Source: Clostridiales bacterium (GTDB taxonomy: Bacteria > Bacillota > Clostridia > Peptostreptococcales > Natronincolaceae). From it: DNA of 5,839 bases. Below, piece after piece: positions 1-5,839 of this stretch. Position 1 is the first letter of the stretch. The number at the start of each line of letters is the position of its first letter. The stretch covers positions 1-5,839 of the forward strand of contig JAAZJW010000101.1 in NCBI GenBank assembly GCA_012800145.1. The letters run 5' to 3'. The notes below the pieces were generated by a model. That model did no database searches. It was not told the DNA's origin and saw only the letters and a list, made by a program, of their open reading frames with translations. A program made the translations under genes and the position numbers.

Positions 1-657
1 CCTGATATCACGGATTTTATGAAAAAACTGGGCAAGAAAGCTGAATTTATAGATGGTTTGCGGGTCACGGATGAAGAAACCATGGAGATTACGGAAATGG
101 TCCTCTTTGGGAAAATTAACAGAGAAATTGTTTCGCGTATCAATGCCAATGGTGTAAAATCCATAGGGATCAGCGGAAAAGACGGTGGCACCTTCAGGGC
201 AAAACAAAAAAAACCCGAACTTGGTCTGGTAGGAAAAATAGAAGAGGTAGATGTGGACTTGATAAATACTATTATAAATAAGGGATATATTCCTGTGGTT
301 TCTCCGATAGCCTATGGGGGCGGGGGAAAAACATTTAATATTAATGCAGATGAAGTAGCGGGGCGGTTAGCAGCAGAGTTAAACGCCAAAAAATTGATCC
401 TGATCACAGATGTAAAGGGGATTATGAGAAAACAGAATGATAGCTCCACGGTTATTTCCCAAATCAAAACAGAAGAGATAAAGGAGTATATAGACCGGGG
501 AATTATAACCGGTGGAATGATTCCTAAAATAAAATGTTGTTTTGAAGCAGTAAAGGGTGGGGTCGAAAGGGCACACATCATCGACGGCAGAAAGCCCCAT
601 TCCATACTTCTGGAAATATTCACAAACGAAGGTATAGGAACGATGATAACAAACTGA
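1..657 (+). CDS. argB: Acetylglutamate kinase, 5'-truncated by window edge
   Basis: ArgB phosphorylates N-acetyl-L-glutamate with ATP, the second step of cytoplasmic arginine/ornithine synthesis. The reading frame is open from base 1, and 218 residues are visible. The family is usually about 260-300 residues, so roughly the first 75 (including the Gly-rich ATP loop) lie outside the window; the first residues, PDITDF, are what normally follows that HGGG loop. The ATG at 19 is an internal Met, not the start. Visible motifs (numbered from base 1) are GLRVTD at 19-24 (substrate-binding Arg), GISGKDGG at 56-63, GGGGK at 106-110, NINAD at 113-117 (Asp117 matches the catalytic Asp), TDVKG at 136-140 and GGMIPK at 171-176 (Lys176 matches the catalytic Lys). 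The C-terminus, HSILLEIFTNEGIGTM, resembles arginine-inhibited family members, so feedback control is inferred. Stop TGA is at 655-657. argD follows, as in many Firmicute arg operons. Confidence 0.96.
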   Translation, partial: PDITDFMKKLGKKAEFIDGLRVTDEETMEITEMVLFGKINREIVSRINANGVKSIGISGKDGGTFRAKQKKPELGLVGKIEEVDVDLINTIINKGYIPVVSPIAYGGGGKTFNINADEVAGRLAAELNAKKLILITDVKGIMRKQNDSSTVISQIKTEEIKEYIDRGIITGGMIPKIKCCFEAVKGGVERAHIIDGRKPHSILLEIFTNEGIGTMITN

Positions 658-860
658 ACTATTGTTAAACCATTGTTCGCAGTCTCGCAACACAAATTTA
701 TTTGCTTCCTTTGGTCGCATAAATTTGGTGCTCGTTGCCTTTTTGTCCAACGAACCTTGTGAGTTGTTGACAAAACGGACAGCCGGCTGCGTTTGACCTA
801 CCATCGGTTTGCTGTTTCCTTCAGTCACACAAACCGGGTTAGGTCATAAAAACTATTGTT
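657..860. repeat. Probable small inserted element with three hairpins, bounded by 10-bp direct repeats
   Basis: The 10-mer AACTATTGTT occurs at 657-666 and again at 851-860. The 184 bases between them are non-coding and highly structured. Hairpin 1 has arms 687-701 and 719-738 (GCAAC with GTTGC; CAAATTTAT with ATAAATTTG). Hairpin 2 has arms 741-751 and 763-775 (TTTTGTC with GACAAAA; CAAC with GTTG). Hairpin 3 has arms 794-811 and 830-846 (TGACCTA with TAGGTCA; CGGTTTG with CAAACCG). A 10-bp palindrome, CAGCCGGCTG, lies at 780-789. Removing the element and one repeat copy would leave about 30 bases between the argB stop and the argD ATG, a normal operon gap. This suggests an insertion with a target-site duplication. 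No clear terminal inverted repeats are seen and no transposase is encoded. It could be a MITE-like or REP-like repeat, or a structured RNA. The insertion reading is inference. Confidence 0.5.
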
Positions 861-865
861 CAATT

Positions 866-871
866 GGGGGG
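866..871 (+). promoter_or_regulatory. Shine-Dalgarno site that sets the argD start
   Basis: A GGGGGG run ends 8 bases before the ATG at 880. The frame is open further upstream to a TTG at 856, but a TTG start there would have no ribosome site and would use bases of the direct repeat. ATG 880 is therefore the better start. Confidence 0.75.
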
Positions 872-879
872 TAAATATA

Positions 880-2076
880 ATGAGCAACGTTGTTGAAGAC
901 GGAAACAAATACAGTATGAACACTTATAACCGAGGAAACATGGTTATAGACGAAGCAAAAGGATGTTGTTTAAAAGATATAGAAGGCAAACAATATTTAG
1001 ATATGATGGCGGGAATAAGTGTATGCAACCTGGGACACAGCCATCCCGTGGTTGTTGAGGCAATTCAACAGCAGGCGGAAAAATTAATACATGTTTCCAA
1101 CCTATATTGGATTCCACAGCAGATAGAATTAGCAAGACTTTTAGTAGAAAACTCATTTGCAGACAAAGCATTTTTTTGTAATAGCGGTGGAGAGGCTAAT
1201 GAGGCAGCCATAAAACTTGCCAGAAAATATTCGTACAAAAAATATGGGGAAAAAAGAAATGAAATTATAGCCATGACTTCTTCCTTCCATGGCAGGACCC
1301 TTGCAACATTAAGCATTACTTCCAACAAAAAATATCACGAGGGTTTTGGGCCCATGCCCGAAGGTTTCAAATTTGCAAATTTTAACGATATAGATTCGGT
1401 GAAAGCCGGGATGACGGAAAAAACCTGTGCTATTATTGTGGAGCCCGTGCAGGGGGAAGGTGGGGTCAATGCAGCGGAAGAAAAATTTTTAAAACAATTG
1501 AAGGCTGTATGCACAGAGAAGGATATTCTATTGATTTTTGATGAAATTCAATGTGGAATGGCAAGAACGGGAAAATTATTTGCGTACGAACATTATGCTA
1601 TAGAGCCGGATATTATGAGTCTGGCGAAGGCTTTGGGTAATGGCTTTCCTATTGGAGCTGTATTGGCCAGGGGAAAAGTAGCATCAGCCTTCAGTCCCGG
1701 GGATCATGGCACCACCTTCGGGGGAAATCCTCTGGCTTGCAGTGCTGCTCTGGCTACACTAAAATATATTCTACGGGAAAAACTTTGGGAAACTGCGGCC
1801 CATAAAGGAAATTACTTTAAAGAGCAATTGCAAAAACTCGTAGAAAAATATTCATGGGTAAAACAGGTAAAGGGTAAAGGCTTGATGATCGGACTGGAAT
1901 TGGAAATAGAGGGAGCACCATTTGTACAAAGAATGGCAGAGGAAGGTATATTGATAAATTGTACTGCAGGAAAGGTGCTGCGTTTTCTTCCCGCCCTTAT
2001 AATAGAAGAAAAAGATATACAAAGAACAGTGGAAACGCTGGATAAAATTTTTGGAGAGAGCGCACTATCCCAATAA
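880..2076 (+). CDS. argD: Acetylornithine aminotransferase
   Basis: ArgD is a PLP-dependent class III aminotransferase. It converts N-acetylglutamate semialdehyde plus glutamate to N-acetylornithine and 2-oxoglutarate in the cytoplasm, two steps after ArgB. The protein is 398 residues, a normal family length. Visible motifs are the PLP-phosphate loop NSGGEANEAA at 101-110, SSFHGRT at 134-140 (aromatic residue stacking on PLP), the cofactor-binding Asp221 in FDEIQCG, the Schiff-base Lys250 in SLAKALGNGFPIGA, GTTFGGNPLACS at 277-288, and Arg368 in LRFLPAL, where the substrate carboxylate is normally bound. The close match to ArgD throughout and the argB neighbour favour this over ornithine or GABA aminotransferases; some family members also act on succinyl-diaminopimelate. 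It is probably cotranscribed with argB, although an inserted structured stretch separates them. Stop TAA is at 2074-2076. Confidence 0.96.
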   Translation: MSNVVEDGNKYSMNTYNRGNMVIDEAKGCCLKDIEGKQYLDMMAGISVCNLGHSHPVVVEAIQQQAEKLIHVSNLYWIPQQIELARLLVENSFADKAFFCNSGGEANEAAIKLARKYSYKKYGEKRNEIIAMTSSFHGRTLATLSITSNKKYHEGFGPMPEGFKFANFNDIDSVKAGMTEKTCAIIVEPVQGEGGVNAAEEKFLKQLKAVCTEKDILLIFDEIQCGMARTGKLFAYEHYAIEPDIMSLAKALGNGFPIGAVLARGKVASAFSPGDHGTTFGGNPLACSAALATLKYILREKLWETAAHKGNYFKEQLQKLVEKYSWVKQVKGKGLMIGLELEIEGAPFVQRMAEEGILINCTAGKVLRFLPALIIEEKDIQRTVETLDKIFGESALSQ

Positions 2077-2246
2077 AAAATTTCCGGTATATTGAAAACA
2101 TAAGGATTTCCCATACATGGTCAGTGATTTTAATAAACCCATCATATAGGTATTAGGGCCTACTAATAATTTAGTGGGATTGATATTTATAAAAAGATAG
2201 TCTAACGGTGCTACGTATTTTACAAAAATTTAATCAAAAATATTAT

Positions 2247-2299
2247 AATAAATAAAAAATTTTCCGGATTAACCCGGAAAATTTTTTATTTATTTTTGT
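2247..2299. terminator. Intrinsic terminator with 21-bp perfect arms, probably bidirectional
   Basis: The arms at 2247-2267 and 2274-2294 are exact inverted repeats of 21 bases around the 6-base loop ATTAAC. The core is CCGG at the loop, then AAAA/TTTT and an A/T-rich outer stem. The right arm carries TTTTTT and runs into more T-rich sequence (to 2298), and the left arm gives the matching T-tract on the other strand. It closes the arg transcription unit about 170 bases after argD and insulates it from the tetR promoter. Confidence 0.88.
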
Positions 2300-2374
2300 A
2301 TACATGTGTATTTTTTAACACATACATATAAACTACGACAATATAATACATGTATCTACCAAAAAAACTAATTG

Positions 2375-2403
2375 TTGACAAGGTGGTACTATTGTACTAT
2401 AAT
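2375..2403 (+). promoter_or_regulatory. Consensus sigma-A promoter of the tetR-cheY unit
   Basis: The -35 box TTGACA (2375-2380) and -10 box TATAAT (2398-2403) both match consensus exactly and are separated by the optimal 17 bases. Transcription would start at about 2409-2411, inside or at the edge of the palindrome that follows. An unregulated promoter of this quality would be very active, which fits the need for a repressor. Confidence 0.88.
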
Positions 2404-2409
2404 TCGGGT

Positions 2410-2425
2410 AAGTAACCGGTTACTT
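2410..2425. promoter_or_regulatory. Palindromic operator, probable binding site of the adjacent TetR protein
   Basis: AAGTAACCGGTTACTT is a perfect 16-bp palindrome starting 6 bases after the -10 box, at the expected transcription start, and ending 17 bases before the TTG start of tetR. Its size, symmetry and position are typical of TetR-family autorepressor sites. Binding by this particular protein is inferred from position only. Confidence 0.72.
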
Positions 2426-2427
2426 CT

Positions 2428-2436
2428 GGGAGGGTG
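2428..2436 (+). promoter_or_regulatory. Shine-Dalgarno site that sets the tetR start
   Basis: GGGAGGGTG is a strong ribosome site. Measured from the GGGAGG core it lies 9 bases before TTG 2443, but it overlaps the in-frame GTG at 2434, which would have no site of its own. TTG 2443 is therefore the preferred start. Confidence 0.7.
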
Positions 2437-2442
2437 AACAAA

Positions 2443-3027
2443 TTGAAACTGAAAATATTACATACTAGAGAAAAGCTGATACTGGCAACTATTGATGTTA
2501 TAAATGAACTCGGTATACAAGGTTTTTCTACAAAGGAGGTAACAAAGAGAATAGGTGTATCAAGCGGAACCCTGTTTAAACATTTTAGGACAAAAAATGA
2601 TCTGTTGGTTGCTGTACTGAGCTATTACTCCCAATATGATAATGATATTATTGAATCTATTAAATTAAAGAAATTAGGTCCGAAGGATGCAATTATATAC
2701 TATATAAACAGATATGCAGAATACTATGAAAATTATCCTGCCATCACTGCTATTACACAATCATATGATATATTGACCTGCGACCCCGATCTGGAAGGCT
2801 ACATTAAATTAATTGCCTTTAACCGATCTAACTTTCTTAAAACAATGATTGAATCAGCTCAAAAAAGTGGGGAAATCAGGGCAGATATTAAAAGCGAAAT
2901 ATTAGCTGATATTATCAATGGGCTCCATAAGGAAATTTGTCTCAAATGGAGATTGAACAAATACAGTTTCAGTTTAAGGGACAAAACTATTTCTGCACTT
3001 AAGGCAGTCCTGGAAGCATTCAGCTAG
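2443..3027 (+). CDS. TetR/AcrR-family transcriptional regulator
   Basis: This is a one-component, ligand-responsive DNA-binding repressor of 194 residues, the normal family size. The N-terminal TetR domain covers about residues 8-55. Its helix-turn-helix reads STKEVTKRIGVSSGTLFKHF (29-48), followed by the RTKNDLL segment that typically follows recognition helix 3. The remainder is a helical ligand/dimerisation domain with no subgroup signature I recognise, so the ligand cannot be named. The start is TTG 2443, chosen because the GGGAGGG ribosome site lies at the right distance; GTG 2434 (197 residues) is the alternative but overlaps that site. The gene has its own consensus promoter and a 16-bp palindrome upstream, which suggests autorepression. 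cheY begins 19 bases after its TAG stop, so the two are probably cotranscribed, making the chemosensory genes likely targets. Confidence 0.92.
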   Translation: MKLKILHTREKLILATIDVINELGIQGFSTKEVTKRIGVSSGTLFKHFRTKNDLLVAVLSYYSQYDNDIIESIKLKKLGPKDAIIYYINRYAEYYENYPAITAITQSYDILTCDPDLEGYIKLIAFNRSNFLKTMIESAQKSGEIRADIKSEILADIINGLHKEICLKWRLNKYSFSLRDKTISALKAVLEAFS

Positions 3028-3046
3028 GGAAGGGGGATATAAATAT

Positions 3047-3406
3047 ATGGCAAGGGTTTTGATAGTAGACGATGCGGCTTTTATGAGATTGTCCATTAGA
3101 ACCATGCTCGAAAAAAACGGTTTTGAGGTTATAGGGGAAGCTAGGAATGGGTTGGAGGCTGTGCAGAAATATAGGGATCTCAACCCGGACATAGTCACAA
3201 TGGACATTACCATGCCCAAGGTGACAGGCGTCGATGCACTAAAGATCATCATGGGCTATGATCCTGATGCAAAGGTTATCATGCTGTCCGCAATGGGACA
3301 GGAAAGTATGGTAAAAGAGGCTGTCCTGAACGGTGCAAAATCCTTTATAGTTAAACCTTTTAAAGAGGAACATTTAGTAAAAACCCTCAGAAACCTTATA
3401 ACCTAG
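3047..3406 (+). CDS. cheY: CheY-type single-domain response regulator
   Basis: The protein is 119 residues, one receiver domain with no output domain, the standard CheY length. The acidic pocket Asp8-Asp9 (LIVDDAAFMR), phosphoacceptor Asp53 (VTMDITMP), switch Ser81 (IMLSAMGQ) and Lys103-Pro104 (IVKPF) are all present, so it should be phosphorylatable by a CheA. DDAAFMR and SAMGQ are typical of Bacillus/Thermotoga chemotaxis CheY. In motile Firmicutes the phosphorylated form binds the flagellar switch, but here no motility gene is visible, so the output is open. The ATG at 3047 is preceded by AGGGGG at 3031-3036. It lies 19 bases behind tetR and 133 bases ahead of cheA, its likely kinase. Assignment as CheY rather than another stand-alone receiver rests on these motifs and on the cheA neighbour. 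Confidence 0.9.
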   Translation: MARVLIVDDAAFMRLSIRTMLEKNGFEVIGEARNGLEAVQKYRDLNPDIVTMDITMPKVTGVDALKIIMGYDPDAKVIMLSAMGQESMVKEAVLNGAKSFIVKPFKEEHLVKTLRNLIT

Positions 3407-3488
3407 TTTATGCTGAAAATTAGGGGCCTAGGCATCGGGGATTTATAGGCCAGGCAGTTATGAATTTAATAACATAATATTCCAAAAA

Positions 3489-3516
3489 GGATCCGGCAAT
3501 CCGGTAAGCCGCATCC
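3489..3516 (+). promoter_or_regulatory. Possible leader hairpin upstream of cheA
   Basis: GGATCCGGC (3489-3497) pairs with GCCGCATCC (3508-3516) with a single C-C mismatch around a 10-base loop. It ends 9 bases before the cheA ribosome site and has no T-run, so it is not an intrinsic terminator. It may modulate cheA translation, act as a processing or stabilising structure, or be incidental. A second inverted pair, GGCCTA 3425-3430 and TAGGCC 3446-3451, lies closer to the cheY stop. No convincing promoter was found in the 133-base gap. Confidence 0.4.
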
Positions 3517-3539
3517 GACATCTAAAGGGGGATGATTCA

Positions 3540-5615
3540 GTGTTTGATGATTGTTCACGTGAACCAATGTTAGATATGTATATATTTGAAACTTCAGAAC
3601 TTATAGAACAACTGGAGCGACATATACTGTTTTGTGAAGAAATTAATAACTATACGGGGGATGCCATAAATGAAATTTTTCGGATTATGCACACTATAAA
3701 AGGTTCCTCCGCAATGATGCTTTTTAATAATATAGCGTCGCTTGCCCATTCAGTTGAGGACCTATTTTCCTTCCTCCGCGAAAAAAAGCCGAATATTGTG
3801 GACTATTGCAGTTTATCTGACTTATTGTTGCAGACTGTGGATTTTATAAAGACCGAAATAAAGAAGATAAAGGAAGGGCATGATGTAGATGGTGAAATAG
3901 ATGGCCTAATAACACTGATTTCGGAAAACCTGGAGAAACTAAAAAATGAAAACGGTATGTCAGGTTCGGTTTCTGAGGGGGGAACTGACTCAGAAGAGCA
4001 ACAACAGTATTATATAGGTAAACAAAAACAGGAAATATGTCATAACAAAAGTGCCTATAAAGCAACCGTATTTTTTGAGAAGGAATGCCAAATGGAAAAC
4101 ATTCGTGCCTATATAATGGTACATAACTTAAGGGAAATTGTCGGGGAGTTGCATTATATTCCGGAGGATATTATATACAACGACGACAGTGTAAACCAAA
4201 TAAGAGAAGAAGGTTTCCGAATATTTTTTAAAACAGACAGAAGTTATGAAGAAATTTACAAACTTTTCGTGGAAACATTGTTCCTTGATGGTATTGATCT
4301 CAAAAAGTTGGATGAATATGAGGAAGCGGAAATATTTTCACAGGAAAAAGAAATAATTTTGTCGGAGGACAATCCTGTCGTTGTGCCGGAAATAAATGAA
4401 GAAACAGCCGAAAAAGCAGGTGACAAATATCCTTCATACACAGCAGCACCCCAAAGCATGATCAGTGTCAGTGTATCGAAACTGGATGATTTGACGGATT
4501 TAGTGGGAGAGATGGTTATTTCTGAAGCAATGGTTACACAAAATCCTGACCTCAAAGGTTTGGAACTAGAAAACTTTAACAGAGCAGCACTGCAGTTCAG
4601 AAAAATTACTAATGAATTGCATGATATGGTAATGTCTATCCGAATGGTTCCTTTGTCTACTACCTTTCATAGAATGAGACGAGTAGTTCGGGATATGTGC
4701 AGAAAATTGGGCAAGGAGGTCCATTTGGAGATTATCGGTGAAGAAACGGAGGTGGATAAAAACATTATAGAGCACATTACCGACCCGCTTATGCACCTTG
4801 TGCGCAATGCAATCGATCATGGCATAGAATCCACAGAGGACAGGTTAGGTAAAGGAAAACCAAGGGAAGGTACGATTATTCTGGAGGCCAAGAATGCGGG
4901 AAACGAGGTCCATATAGTCATAAAGGATGACGGGAAGGGTTTAAACAGGGATGAATTACTGAACAAGGCCAAAGCAAATAATCTTCTGTTTAAACCCGAA
5001 GAAGAAATGACGGATAAAGAAATTTTTTCATTGATTTTTTTGCCCGGGTTCTCTACAAGTGATGGCATCACCGAATTTTCGGGTAGGGGTGTTGGCATGG
5101 ATGTTGTAACCCAAAATATAGAAATGATAGGGGGGACAATTTCAGTCGATAGTACCGAAAATGAGGGAACGGAGATAACACTAAAGATACCGCTGACCCT
5201 GGCAATTATAGACGGCATGAATATAAGGGTGGGAAATTCCATATACACCTTACCTACCAATTCAATTATAGAATCTTTCAGGCCCAAACAGTTTGATGCC
5301 ATCATAGACCCGGATGGCAATGAAATGATAATGTTCAGGGGAGAATGTTATCAAATAGTAAGAATACATAAATTATACAATGTTGAAACAGAAATTACAC
5401 AATTTCATGAAGGAATAATGATTATGGTAGAAAGCAACGGAAACATGCTCTGTATATTCGCAGATGAACTGTTAGGTCAACAACAGGTGGTTGTAAAATC
5501 ATTGCCGGGCTATATTCAAAAAATAAAGAAGATCAGTGGAATTGCCGGATGCACGTTACTGGGGGATGGAACAATTAGCCTGATAATCGACGTTGCGGGT
5601 TTAATTGACAGGTAA
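3540..5615 (+). CDS. cheA: Chemotaxis histidine kinase
   Basis: CheA autophosphorylates in response to chemoreceptor arrays and passes the phosphate to CheY or CheB. At 691 residues it is full length. Domains in order: P1/HPt, about 8-110, with phosphoacceptor His51 in MHTIKGSSAM; an acidic, Gln/Ser-rich linker; a P2-like CheY-docking region, about 173-258, recognised mainly by position; a second linker to about 305; P3 dimerisation helices, about 306-370; and the P4 ATPase. P4 shows the N box HLVRNAIDHGIE (419-430), G1 box DDGKG (463-467), F-box region FLPGFSTS (500-507) and G2 box GRGVGM (515-520). P5, a CheW-like receptor-coupling domain, covers about 553-691. All key kinase residues are present, so it looks active. 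The GTG start at 3540 is preceded by AGGGGG at 3526-3531. There is no membrane segment, so it acts in the cytoplasm at arrays. No cheW, receptor or methylation gene is in view. Confidence 0.96.
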   Translation: MFDDCSREPMLDMYIFETSELIEQLERHILFCEEINNYTGDAINEIFRIMHTIKGSSAMMLFNNIASLAHSVEDLFSFLREKKPNIVDYCSLSDLLLQTVDFIKTEIKKIKEGHDVDGEIDGLITLISENLEKLKNENGMSGSVSEGGTDSEEQQQYYIGKQKQEICHNKSAYKATVFFEKECQMENIRAYIMVHNLREIVGELHYIPEDIIYNDDSVNQIREEGFRIFFKTDRSYEEIYKLFVETLFLDGIDLKKLDEYEEAEIFSQEKEIILSEDNPVVVPEINEETAEKAGDKYPSYTAAPQSMISVSVSKLDDLTDLVGEMVISEAMVTQNPDLKGLELENFNRAALQFRKITNELHDMVMSIRMVPLSTTFHRMRRVVRDMCRKLGKEVHLEIIGEETEVDKNIIEHITDPLMHLVRNAIDHGIESTEDRLGKGKPREGTIILEAKNAGNEVHIVIKDDGKGLNRDELLNKAKANNLLFKPEEEMTDKEIFSLIFLPGFSTSDGITEFSGRGVGMDVVTQNIEMIGGTISVDSTENEGTEITLKIPLTLAIIDGMNIRVGNSIYTLPTNSIIESFRPKQFDAIIDPDGNEMIMFRGECYQIVRIHKLYNVETEITQFHEGIMIMVESNGNMLCIFADELLGQQQVVVKSLPGYIQKIKKISGIAGCTLLGDGTISLIIDVAGLIDR

Positions 5616-5623
5616 AGAATCCG

Positions 5624-5839
5624 GATTTGTCATTGCTATGAAGGCCCCACATTTTTGTCATCCTGAGACGAGCAGGATTAGCTTGACCCGCGAAGGATCT
5701 ATATTTTACAATAATGCTTTCGTTTATCGTGGTGTGGGTAACACGTGCAAATTTCTGAGACAGACAGTATAAGTTTGACCCGCGAAGAATCTTGATTTGT
5801 CATTCTGAGACAGACAGTATAAGTTTGACCCGCGAAGAA
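5624..5839. repeat. Cluster of interspersed repeat units downstream of cheA, continuing past the window end
   Basis: Four full or partial units share a core of the form GTCATTCTGAG...TTTGACCCGCGAAGAATCT. Unit fragments or copies start at 5624 (only GATTTGTCATT, repeated exactly at 5794-5804), 5653 (TTTTGTCATCCTGAG; main body 5661-5700), 5753 and 5803. The blocks 5753-5789 and 5803-5839 are identical over 37 bases, a 50-base period, and the second is cut by the window end. The 5661-5700 copy is about 80 percent identical to the 5753 copy by hand alignment and contains a 6-bp hairpin, ATCCTG 5660-5665 with CAGGAT 5673-5678. The core resembles the TCATTCTGAG/GAAGAATCT interspersed repeats common in Clostridia; family membership is from memory. 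No coding sequence or clear intrinsic terminator for cheA is seen in this stretch. Confidence 0.8.

Larger units (their letters stand above)
2077..2433. other. 357-base intergenic region between the arg genes and the tetR-cheY-cheA unit
   Basis: No gene is visible here. The first part (2077-2246) is AT-rich. It contains a small hairpin: CCTACTAA at 2159-2166 pairs with TTAGTGGG at 2171-2178 around a TAAT loop, with one G-U pair and no T-run, so it is a weak terminator candidate at best. The strong terminator at 2247-2299 follows. Downstream, ATACATGTAT (a perfect palindrome, 2346-2355) echoes ATACATGTGT at 2300-2309. ATGTGT at 2304-2309 can also pair with ACACAT at 2318-2323. The tetR promoter and operator fill the last 60 bases. 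Confidence 0.8.

Noticed and set aside
767..772. TTGACA as a -35 box for an argD promoter inside the inserted element
   Set aside because: No acceptable -10 box lies 16-18 bases downstream; the bases belong to a hairpin arm.
379..828. 149-codon minus-strand open frame across the argB 3' end and the structured insertion
   Set aside because: Most of it is antisense to the conserved argB. The remainder falls in hairpin-forming, non-coding repeat sequence, and there is no recognisable domain.
856..879. Upstream TTG start for argD adding 8 residues
   Set aside because: It has no ribosome site, overlaps the direct repeat, and the G-rich site fits ATG 880.
3407..3539. Cyclic-di-GMP or other riboswitch ahead of cheA
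   Set aside because: There is a hairpin, but the conserved bases and tetraloop/receptor pattern of the GEMM class were not found and the region is short.
4817..5320. 167-codon minus-strand open frame inside cheA
   Set aside because: It is a shadow of the CheA ATPase region, whose motifs are intact on the + strand.
5653..5839. CRISPR array
   Set aside because: The repeated 37-base blocks are separated by only 13 bases, which themselves belong to the repeat unit. Copies are diverged, and there are no unique spacers or cas genes.

Overview
The window looks like chromosomal DNA from a low-GC, Gram-positive bacterium of the Clostridia type (Bacillota). This is inferred from AT-rich codon use, strong G-rich Shine-Dalgarno sites, GTG and TTG starts, and protein sequences of Firmicute character. 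The species cannot be named from sequence reading alone. All five protein genes lie on the + strand.

Layout: (1) 1-657 is the 3' three quarters of argB (acetylglutamate kinase), cut by the window edge. (2) 658-850 is a non-coding, highly structured stretch. It folds into three successive hairpins and is bounded by a 10-bp direct repeat, so it looks like a small inserted element inside the argB-argD junction. (3) 880-2076 is argD (acetylornithine aminotransferase). (4) 2077-2433 is a 357-base gap. It holds a near-ideal intrinsic terminator with 21-bp perfect arms, then a perfect-consensus vegetative promoter followed by a 16-bp palindromic operator. (5) 2443-3027 is a TetR-family repressor, 3047-3406 a CheY-type response regulator and 3540-5615 a full-length CheA histidine kinase. 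(6) 5624-5839 is a run of interspersed-repeat units beginning 8 bases after the cheA stop and continuing past the window end.

The first two genes perform the phosphorylation and transamination steps of arginine/ornithine synthesis and are probably the tail of an arg operon. The second transcription unit is the more unusual part. A TetR regulator with its own promoter and probable operator stands 19 bases ahead of cheY, with cheA behind it. This suggests a chemosensory kinase/response-regulator pair whose expression is ligand-controlled and possibly autoregulated. No cheW, chemoreceptor, cheB, cheR, cheC/D or flagellar gene is visible, so the pair either borrows partners from elsewhere or serves a non-motility output.

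Nothing here proves a wholly new system. The best leads are the structured insertion between argB and argD, the tetR-cheY-cheA arrangement with its operator, and the 3' repeat array.
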